Shown here: in pieces, positions 1 to 5,971 of the stretch
Numbering within the stretch: the stretch's first letter is position 1
Layout: each line of letters begins with the position of its first letter
NCBI GenBank assembly: GCA_027069645.1
Contig: JALXEI010000148.1
Coordinates: forward strand, 1 to 6,044
Length of the DNA stretch: 6,044 nucleotides
DNA from: Hyphomicrobiales bacterium
GTDB lineage: Bacteria; Pseudomonadota; Alphaproteobacteria; Rhizobiales; JAKIUO01
Reading direction: 5' to 3'
Translations under genes and position numbers: made by a program
Notes under the pieces: generated by a model
What the model saw: only the letters and a program-made list of their open reading frames with translations
What the model was told of the DNA's origin: nothing
Database searches by the model: none

Positions 1-22
1 AATATTCACAAAATTGAATATT
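1..22. promoter_or_regulatory. Perfect AT-rich inverted repeat, candidate operator of the efflux operon
   Basis: The arms AATATTCA (1-8) and TGAATATT (15-22) are exact reverse complements around a 6-nt spacer (CAAAAT). The size and symmetry are those of a site bound by a dimeric repressor; RND efflux operons are often controlled by TetR-family regulators, but no regulator gene is in the window. It is not a terminator, because the stem is AT-rich and no T-run follows a GC stem. I could not place a convincing -35/-10 pair beside it, and the site may extend left of the window. The symmetry is seen directly; the operator role is inference. Confidence 0.4.
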
Positions 23-77
23 TAATCTGTCAGTTACAGCCGTTCACGATCAGGGGTTTTCGAGGGGCTTTTTCTCT

Positions 78-120
78 CTGCTTCAAGGGCCCTGGAGAAC
101 AGGTCCCTGTCGAAGCGCAG
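78..120 (+). promoter_or_regulatory. Imperfect GC-rich hairpin in the operon leader
   Basis: The inner stem pairs AGGGCCCTG (86-94) with CAGGTCCCT (100-108) across a 5-nt loop (GAGAA), with one C/T mismatch. A 1x3 internal loop leads to a second stem, GCTTC (80-84) with GAAGC (112-116), and 78-79 can pair with 119-120 past a 2-nt bulge. No T-run follows on the plus strand and no matching A-run precedes it for the minus strand, so it does not look like an intrinsic terminator on either strand. It may be a 5' untranslated structure of the efflux transcript if transcription starts upstream of it. No known riboswitch class is recognised. Confidence 0.35.
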
Positions 121-244
121 GGGTGGGGCAGGCGGCTGAAGCGACGGGTGGCAGAAGGACATGATTTTGGCTCAGGGGAAGGACATTGAACGACATGATC
201 ATACCGATCGGGACGGTTGAAAAAGGCCATGCAAATGGACCTTC

Positions 245-250
245 AGGGGG
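245..250 (+). promoter_or_regulatory. Ribosome binding site deciding the adaptor start
   Basis: AGGGGG lies 7 nt before the ATG at 258. The third gene of the operon uses the same hexamer (4591-4596) 8 nt before its own ATG. This supports 258 over the in-frame upstream TTG (186) and ATG (195), which have only an AAGGA-like site (179-183) at 2 and 11 nt spacing. Confidence 0.5.
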
Positions 251-257
251 ATACAGG

Positions 258-1286
258 ATGTTGTTCGGAATTCTGGCGCTGATCATGCTGTCCGGCACGG
301 CACAGGCTGCCCCGGCAGATTCGGGGGCAGAAGCCGGGCAGAGCGCGGACTTGCAGACTGTGGAAGTGGTCCGGCAGACTATCATCGATGACAAGGCCGT
401 TTTTGCGACGGTCCGCAGTTCGGACAAGGCCGAGGCGCGGGCGCGATTGTCCGGGACGGTGGTGGAGTTGAAAGTTGATGAGGGATCACAGGTCGGTGTG
501 GGACAACTGATCGGCCTGGTTGTCGACAACAAGCTGAAACTGAAACTCGCTTCCCTTGATGCGCGCATAAAGGCCGCCACGGCACGTTTTGCCAAAGCGC
601 AAAAGGACCTCAGGCGCGGTCGCAGTCTGAAGCGGCGCGGGGTTATTGCTTCTTCTAAACTGGATGAGTTGAAAGAGGCTTTCGATATTGCCGCCAATGA
701 TCGCAAATCGGTCATTGCCGAACGCTCGGTGCTGAATGAGCAGATGAAGCAGGGAAGCGTCTATGCACCGGCCAATGGCCGGGTGTTGAAGGTCCATGTG
801 ACCAAAGGCAGTGTTGTACTGGCCGGGGAAAGCCTCGCCACGATTGCGGCGAACCAGTATATCCTGCGTCTTGAACTGCCGGAACGTCATGCCCGTTTTA
901 TCAAAAAGGGAGATACGGTCATGGTGGGGGCCAGAGGGCTTGATCCGGTTGAGAAAGCCGCCGGGACAGGTATTATCTCGCAGGTTTATCCCGAGTTGCA
1001 AAATGGTCGCGTCATTGCCGATGTGGAGATAGCGAAACTGGGCAACTATTTCGTTGGCGAAAGGGCGCTGGTGCGCATTGCTGCGGACAAGCGCGAGGCA
1101 CTGGTCATTCCGCGCGGTTACAGTTTCAAGCGTTACGGCCTCGACTATGTCCGGCTGGTGCACAGGGACGGCAAGCCGCTGGATGTTGTTGTGCAACTGG
1201 GCGAGCCCGTCGTGCTGGGAAAGGGCCGGGGTGGCATTGAAGTGCTGGCAGGGCTGCGCGCCGGTGATCGTCTGGTGAGGCCGTAA
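258..1286 (+). CDS. RND efflux periplasmic adaptor subunit (membrane fusion protein)
   Basis: This protein (342 residues from ATG 258) should bridge the inner-membrane permease encoded next to it and an outer-membrane channel. Residues 1-17 (MLFGILALIMLSGTAQA) look like a signal peptide cut at AQA, with no lipobox cysteine, so it is probably a soluble or loosely anchored periplasmic protein rather than a lipoprotein. The first lipoyl half is near residues 62-88 (SGTVVELKVDEGSQV). A short charged helical hairpin spans about 92-165, and the second lipoyl half is about 170-197 (APANGRVLKVHVTKGSVV). Beta-barrel and membrane-proximal domains follow. The length is normal for the family. The signal peptide's n-region lacks a positive charge; starts at 195 or 186 (TTG) would add 21 or 24 residues containing Lys and Arg, so the start is not certain. 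The stop lies 3 nt before the permease ATG, indicating translational linkage. The family is clear; the substrate is unknown. Confidence 0.88.
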   Translation: MLFGILALIMLSGTAQAAPADSGAEAGQSADLQTVEVVRQTIIDDKAVFATVRSSDKAEARARLSGTVVELKVDEGSQVGVGQLIGLVVDNKLKLKLASLDARIKAATARFAKAQKDLRRGRSLKRRGVIASSKLDELKEAFDIAANDRKSVIAERSVLNEQMKQGSVYAPANGRVLKVHVTKGSVVLAGESLATIAANQYILRLELPERHARFIKKGDTVMVGARGLDPVEKAAGTGIISQVYPELQNGRVIADVEIAKLGNYFVGERALVRIAADKREALVIPRGYSFKRYGLDYVRLVHRDGKPLDVVVQLGEPVVLGKGRGGIEVLAGLRAGDRLVRP

Positions 1287-1289
1287 ATC

Positions 1290-4200
1290 ATGAAAAAGAA
1301 TCTGAAACTCGGCCTGTCGGGCAATCTGACAAAAATTTTTATCGCGTCACCCCTGACGCCACTATTGCTGTTTGCCTCGCTGGTGATCGGGATGGTGGCC
1401 CTGCAAAGTCTGCCCCGTGAGGAAGAGCCGCAGATCTCCGTGCCGCTGGTTGATATTCATGTGCGGACGGATGGCCTGAAGGCCATTGACGGTGTCAAGC
1501 TGGTGACCGAACCGCTGGAAACCATCATCAAGGCCATTGACGGCGTTGAACATGTCTATTCCAGTACCAGTGATGACCGGGTCATGGTGACTGCCAGGTT
1601 TTATGTCGGAACCGATGCCGATGATGCCATATTGCGGGTACATGAAAAAATACGCGCCAATATGAACCGGATTCCCTATGGTATCCCGGAACCGCTGATC
1701 ATCGGGCGCGGTATTGATGATGTGGCCATTATCACCCTGACACTGACCCCGAAAATGCGGGCTGTCGAGCGCTGGTCGGATAATAATCTGCGCCATCTTG
1801 CCGAGGATCTGCTGGTGGAAATATCCAAGCTGCCGGATGTTGGCCTGTCCTATCTGGTGGGCGGCAGGACGGATCAGGTGCGTGTTGAGCCGGATCCCGA
1901 AAAACTGTCTCTCTATGGTATTACGCTGGATCAGCTGATCAACAAGGTGAAGTCGGCCAACCGCTCCTTCCTTGCCGGGCATATTCGTGACCGCAACAAA
2001 AGTCTCGCTGTTACGGCAGGGCAGACCCTCAAGGGCGTGCCGGATATTGGTCTGTTGCTGCTTTCGACGCGCAAGGGGCGTCCGGTCTATGTGCGTGATG
2101 TTGCCAGAGTCGTGGTCGGGGCGGAGCCGGTCAAACATCAGGTCTGGCATTATGGCAAGGCGCATGCCGGTCATGAAGGCGGGCAGGGGGAAAACCATGC
2201 CGCCGATATGGTTCGTCGCCCCGCTGTCTCCATTGCCGTTGCCAAACGGGCCGGTGCCAATGCCGTTGAAATCAGTCGCGAAATTCTAAGGCAGGTGGAA
2301 TTGATGCGCGGGCGCCTCATTCCCGATGATGTCGAGGTCGAGGTGACGCGCAATTATGGCGAGACGGCCGATGACAAGGCCAATGAACTGCTGTTTCATC
2401 TGGGCCTTGCGACTTTTTCGATTGTGCTTCTCGTGGGCTTCGTTATCGGCTGGCGCGAGGGAGGTGTGGTGATGGTGGTGATCCCGACCACCATTCTGCT
2501 GACCATGTTCGCGTCCTGGCTGATGGGTTTCACGATCAATCGTGTTTCGCTGTTTGCGCTGATTTTTTCCATCGGGATTCTTGTTGATGACGCCATTGTG
2601 GTGATTGAAAACATTGCCCGTCACTGGTCCATGCATGACGGGCGTTCACGACGCGAAGCAGCCATCGAGGCGGTGGCCGAAGTGGGAAATCCCACCGTTA
2701 TCGCCACACTGACTGTGGTGGCGGCGCTGATGCCTATGCTGTTTGTGTCCGGACTCATGGGGCCCTATATGAGCCCCATTCCAGCCAATGCCTCGGCGGC
2801 GATGATCTTTTCCTTTTTTGTCGCCATGATCCTTACCCCCTGGCTGATGATGCGTTTTGGTGGCAAGGGCGAGGGCCATCATGAAGAAGATGAAACCGGC
2901 GGCAGGCTGGGGCGCATGTATTCGAAGGTCGCAAGGCCTCTGCTGGCCAAACGCCGGACAAGCTGGACTTTTCTCGCCCTGGTTGGGGTGGCAACACTGT
3001 TGTCGCTGGTTCTGTTCTATACGCGTTCGGTGACGGTCAAATTGCTGCCCTTTGACAATAAATCGGAATTTCAGGTTGTTGTCGATTTGCCCGAGGGGTC
3101 GACACTGGAAGAAACGGACCGTGTTCTGGCGGCCGCGGCCCGCAAACTGAAGGATATTCCCGAACTGGTGTCGATCCAGAGTTATGCAGGAACGGCGGCC
3201 CCTTTCAATTTCAACGGCCTTGTGCGTCATTATTATCTGCGCAGCGCCGCTCATCAGGGGGATTTGCAGATCAATCTGACGGCCAAGCATCATCGCGACC
3301 GCACAAGTCACGAGATTGCACTGGAAGCCCGCAAGCTTCTTGCGGATCTCGGGGTGCCTGCGGGGACTTCTGTCAAGGTTGTGGAGGTTCCCCCCGGTCC
3401 GCCGGTAATCGCCACCTTGCTGGCGGAAATTTATGGCCCTGATGCCGAAACGCGCCGGGCCGTGGCTTCACAGGTTCGAACGATTTTCGAGAAAATCCCC
3501 TTTATTGTCGATACGGATGACAGTTTCGGGACACAGGCCGCGCGCCTGCGCGTCGAGATTGACCAGAACAATCTCGAATTTCACCATGTTGAGGAACGTG
3601 ATGTCTACAATACCGTCCAGTCCTATTTGCAGGGCGTAACGGTGGGCTACTCGCACAAGGGCGGGGGGCGACATCCGGTGGAGATTGCCGTCAGGGTTCC
3701 CAATAGCGGGCTGGCTCTTTCGGCGCGCTCCCTGTCCACGCCGGTTCCGGCCAATGCCCTGCCAGGTTCGCGCAAGGTGGTCGAGCTTGGGGATGTGGTC
3801 AAATTGCGTCGTGAAAAAAGCTCGTGGCCGATCTTCCGTCACAATGGCCGCAACGCCGAAATGGTCCTTGCGGAACTCGCCGGTGCCTATGAAGCGCCGG
3901 TTTACGGCATGGTCGAAGTGGCCAGGGTCATTGACGAGCATGACTGGAAAGACCTGCCCAAACCGGTGATCCGCTATGCCGGTCAGCCCGATGATGAAAG
4001 CCGCTCGACATTGCTCTGGGATGGCGAATGGGAAGTGACTTATGTGACCTTCCGGGACATGGGGGCAGCGTTCATGGTGGCGCTGCTGGGGATTTATTTC
4101 CTCGTCGTGGTACAGTTCGGGTCGTTCAAACTGCCGCTGGTTATTCTGGTGCCCGTTCCCCTGACGCTGATTGGCATCATGCTGGGGCACTGGCTGTTCA

Positions 4201-4586
4201 ATGCCCCCTTTACGGCCACCTCGATGATCGGTTTCATTGCGCTGGCCGGCATCATTGTGCGCAACTCCATCCTGCTGGTCGATTTCATTCGCAATGCAGA
4301 CTGTGACGATTGCGCCTTGCGCGACGTTGTGGTCATGGCCGGGGCGATCCGTTTCAAGCCGATTGTGCTGACGGCTGTTGCCGCGATGATCGGTGCTGCG
4401 GTGATCCTCTTTGATCCGATCTTTCAGGGGCTGGCCATATCCCTTTTGTTCGGCCTTGCTTCATCGACCCTGCTCACCGTTCTGGTGATACCGGCAGTCT
4501 ATATTGTCCTGCGTGATGACGGACGCGAATTCGGCTATAATGGGGAAAAGGCAGTGGCAGAAACGAACCGGAGCGTAAACTCATAA
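1290..4586 (+). CDS. RND superfamily efflux permease (AcrB/HAE1-like)
   Basis: This 1098-residue inner-membrane proton-driven exporter has the RND duplicated layout: TM1 about 20-40, a porter domain, TM2-TM6 about 368-522, TM7 about 559-579, a second porter domain, and TM8-TM12 about 925-1070. The TM4 motif GILVDDAIVVIEN carries the paired proton-relay aspartates D433 and D434 (AcrB D407/D408). In TM10, VRNSILLVDF places R991 where AcrB has K940. R1021 and T1028 match AcrB R971 and T978 in spacing. It is somewhat longer than AcrB (1049), partly through a His-rich insert at 283-303. Internal motifs such as VEVPPGPP and IDDV resemble a drug/solute-exporting branch rather than CusA-type metal pumps, but the substrate is unresolved. 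GGTGAGG (1274-1280) is a good ribosome binding site. No frameshift is evident. Oddities are a KAIDGV micro-repeat, a CDDC loop motif (1005-1008) and HHEEDE after TM6 (530-535). Confidence 0.95.
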   Translation: MKKNLKLGLSGNLTKIFIASPLTPLLLFASLVIGMVALQSLPREEEPQISVPLVDIHVRTDGLKAIDGVKLVTEPLETIIKAIDGVEHVYSSTSDDRVMVTARFYVGTDADDAILRVHEKIRANMNRIPYGIPEPLIIGRGIDDVAIITLTLTPKMRAVERWSDNNLRHLAEDLLVEISKLPDVGLSYLVGGRTDQVRVEPDPEKLSLYGITLDQLINKVKSANRSFLAGHIRDRNKSLAVTAGQTLKGVPDIGLLLLSTRKGRPVYVRDVARVVVGAEPVKHQVWHYGKAHAGHEGGQGENHAADMVRRPAVSIAVAKRAGANAVEISREILRQVELMRGRLIPDDVEVEVTRNYGETADDKANELLFHLGLATFSIVLLVGFVIGWREGGVVMVVIPTTILLTMFASWLMGFTINRVSLFALIFSIGILVDDAIVVIENIARHWSMHDGRSRREAAIEAVAEVGNPTVIATLTVVAALMPMLFVSGLMGPYMSPIPANASAAMIFSFFVAMILTPWLMMRFGGKGEGHHEEDETGGRLGRMYSKVARPLLAKRRTSWTFLALVGVATLLSLVLFYTRSVTVKLLPFDNKSEFQVVVDLPEGSTLEETDRVLAAAARKLKDIPELVSIQSYAGTAAPFNFNGLVRHYYLRSAAHQGDLQINLTAKHHRDRTSHEIALEARKLLADLGVPAGTSVKVVEVPPGPPVIATLLAEIYGPDAETRRAVASQVRTIFEKIPFIVDTDDSFGTQAARLRVEIDQNNLEFHHVEERDVYNTVQSYLQGVTVGYSHKGGGRHPVEIAVRVPNSGLALSARSLSTPVPANALPGSRKVVELGDVVKLRREKSSWPIFRHNGRNAEMVLAELAGAYEAPVYGMVEVARVIDEHDWKDLPKPVIRYAGQPDDESRSTLLWDGEWEVTYVTFRDMGAAFMVALLGIYFLVVVQFGSFKLPLVILVPVPLTLIGIMLGHWLFNAPFTATSMIGFIALAGIIVRNSILLVDFIRNADCDDCALRDVVVMAGAIRFKPIVLTAVAAMIGAAVILFDPIFQGLAISLLFGLASSTLLTVLVIPAVYIVLRDDGREFGYNGEKAVAETNRSVNS

Positions 4587-4604
4587 GCAAAGGGGGCAGG
4601 GCAG

Positions 4605-5099
4605 ATGTCTTTGGAGATCATTGAAATTGCCTCCTTTGTGCTGGCCATTCTTTTGTTTCACGCTCTGCTTGGCAAGTTTGGCGCGTTGCGAGCACTTGGT
4701 CAGCCGAAAGTCCATGCCATTGCCCTGCGCGAACTGACGGCCATTGGCAGGAGAGCCGAGCTGATCGACAAATTCGGCCCTCATGACGAAGCGTTCAGAT
4801 TTAACGCGTCCCCTTTACAGATTATCGCTGCTCGTCGCTGGTGGCGCTGGATTTTTGGCAATATGGCGCTGGAAGCCGTTTTGATCTATGCGCTTTTGTC
4901 CGTGGTATTTGGCAATCTGCCTCCTGATATACGGCTGCTCGCGGGAGGGGCGCTTTATTTTGCTGTGACCCAGTTTTTACTCATACGAGGGTTTTCCAGG
5001 GTTCGTCCCGAAATAGAGGAGGAAATTCGCCACGGTGAAGAACTGCGCCGCGCCCGTCTCGACCGGCTGGCAACCGAGAGTCGTCAGCGCAAAAAATAG
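4605..5099 (+). CDS. Small membrane protein of unknown function, third gene of the efflux operon
   Basis: I do not recognise this 164-residue protein. It has an N-terminal hydrophobic segment (about 5-22), then a roughly 60-residue mixed charged stretch ending in an Arg/Trp-rich patch (RRWWRW, near 77-82). Two closely spaced hydrophobic helices follow (about 85-104 and 108-126), then a strongly charged helical tail rich in Glu and Arg (about 130-164) that could form a coiled coil and, by the positive-inside rule, is probably cytoplasmic. There is no cleavable signal peptide and no cysteine-based or catalytic motif. AGGGGG (4591-4596) precedes the ATG by 8 nt. The gene begins 18 nt after the permease stop, so co-transcription is very likely. 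An accessory role with the pump is inferred from position only. Confidence 0.8.
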   Translation: MSLEIIEIASFVLAILLFHALLGKFGALRALGQPKVHAIALRELTAIGRRAELIDKFGPHDEAFRFNASPLQIIAARRWWRWIFGNMALEAVLIYALLSVVFGNLPPDIRLLAGGALYFAVTQFLLIRGFSRVRPEIEEEIRHGEELRRARLDRLATESRQRKK

Positions 5100-5118
5100 A
5101 CCAGGCTCCGCTCATGTA

Positions 5119-5859
5119 TTACTCGGCCAGCGCCCAGGTGACGTGTACGGTTACACTGGTTTTCTGTTGTCCCGGCGCAAGAGGAACAGCCGACAGGGCT
5201 CTGGCGGTGCGAAAGGATACGGCGCGCGGCGGGGTGCGTGTGGTCTGTTCACTGATCGAGGTGATGGGGCCAAGCCTTACATGGGCGGCGCGGGCGTAAA
5301 GATCGGCCCGGTCGAGAACCTTGCGCATGGCCAGGAGGCGCGCCTTGTCCCGTTCCCTGTCCGGATGGGAAAGACCAAAACGGATGCCGCTTATGCGATT
5401 GGAGCCAAGCGTGACGAGACGGTCAAGAATTCGACCGGTATTGTCGAGATTGCGGACCGTAATGCGCAAGGAACTGGTCACCCGGTAGCCCACAATCTTT
5501 GCCGCCCGACCATTCTTGAAATGCTGGTAACGGGGCGCAATATTGAAATGCGTCGTGGCGATATCGCGATCTTCAAGACCGGCATCTTTCAGGCTTTTCA
5601 TCATCCGCGCCATGATTTCATTGTTGTCATCAAGCGCGTCCCGCGCCCTGACAGCCTCGGTTTCAATGCCGGTATTGATGCTGGCCATATCGGGTTTGGT
5701 ATCAACGCTGCCCGTTGCCGATAGCGTCAGGGTCCGCGCCGGACCGTTGCCGATAATACCCGGGGTCTGGGCAGATACGGGCGTGGACAGGGGCGTGATC
5801 AGCAAAAACAGGGCCGCAAGAGGCAGACCGAAAAGTCTCAAATCATGAAATTTACGCAT
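5119..5859 (-). CDS. SIMPL (DUF541) domain exported protein
   Basis: This 246-residue protein has a clear signal peptide (residues 1-30: basic MRKFHDLR start, hydrophobic LPLAALFLLI core, cut after VSA), giving a periplasmic or outer-membrane-associated mature protein of about 216 residues. The family pattern runs through the whole mature chain: LTLSATGSVDTKPDMASI near the start, a helix with NNEIMARMMKSLKDAGLEDRD, then DIATTHFNIAPRY, GYRVTSSLRITVRNLDNTG, an ISGIRFGLS strand, an Arg/Ala-rich helix, and a final TSVTVHVTWAL strand. These are hallmarks of the SIMPL/DUF541 family (BP26/OMP28-like), whose biochemical role is not well defined. GGAG (5870-5867) sits 7 nt before the ATG. It converges on the operon with 19 nt between stops, so it is a separate transcription unit. 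Confidence 0.9.
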   Translation of the reverse strand: MRKFHDLRLFGLPLAALFLLITPLSTPVSAQTPGIIGNGPARTLTLSATGSVDTKPDMASINTGIETEAVRARDALDDNNEIMARMMKSLKDAGLEDRDIATTHFNIAPRYQHFKNGRAAKIVGYRVTSSLRITVRNLDNTGRILDRLVTLGSNRISGIRFGLSHPDRERDKARLLAMRKVLDRADLYARAAHVRLGPITSISEQTTRTPPRAVSFRTARALSAVPLAPGQQKTSVTVHVTWALAE

Positions 5860-5904
5860 CGAGGGGCTCCGTTTTGTTTGCGATACGGCTCATCGAACCG
5901 AATG

Positions 5905-5933
5905 ATTGTAGACTGTTCTCACGGGCATGAAAA
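5905..5933 (-). promoter_or_regulatory. Candidate sigma-70-type promoter of the SIMPL gene
   Basis: Read on the minus strand, TTTTCA (5933-5928; 4 of 6 to TTGACA) and TACAAT (5910-5905; 5 of 6 to TATAAT) are separated by exactly 17 nt. Transcription would begin near 5898, leaving a leader of about 40 nt before the ATG at 5859. The match is plausible but is based on consensus alone. Confidence 0.4.
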
Positions 5934-5954
5934 GCAGATCGGGGCAACATCATG

Positions 5955-5971
5955 AACAGAGCAGGTCTGTT
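5955..5971. promoter_or_regulatory. Short inverted repeat upstream of the SIMPL promoter
   Basis: AACAGA (5955-5960) and TCTGTT (5966-5971) are exact reverse complements around a 5-nt spacer. The site lies just upstream of the candidate -35 of the leftward SIMPL gene, a position that would suit an activator or regulator. Six-base arms can arise by chance, so this is weak. Confidence 0.2.

Noticed and set aside
118..150. G-rich stretch as a possible G-quadruplex
   Set aside because: Apart from two GGGG tracts near 120-127, the runs are only two or three Gs long, so a stable quadruplex is not supported.
1362..2198. Long minus-strand open frames opposite the permease and adaptor (for example 1362-2198, 2646-3311, 3468-4190, 486-1196)
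   Set aside because: They are antisense to genes with strong family signatures, their translations are rich in His, Gln and Arg with no domain or proper gene context, and they are expected by-products of GC-biased third positions.
1290..4586. Permease as a CusA/CzcA heavy-metal pump because of its histidines
   Set aside because: The TM4 motif VDDAIVVIEN and the overall pattern match the drug/solute-exporting type, and the methionine-based export path of CusA is not evident; the histidines are only in loops.
5143..5163. Small hairpin GTGTA-CGGT-TACAC followed by TTTT as a terminator for the plus-strand operon
   Set aside because: The stem is only 5 bp with few G-C pairs, the T-run is short and displaced, and the site lies inside SIMPL coding sequence.
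5035..5724. Plus-strand open frame of 229 codons antisense to the SIMPL gene
   Set aside because: The minus-strand SIMPL protein has a clear signal peptide and full-length family pattern; the plus frame is a GC-driven shadow with no recognisable domain and it overlaps the end of the third operon gene.
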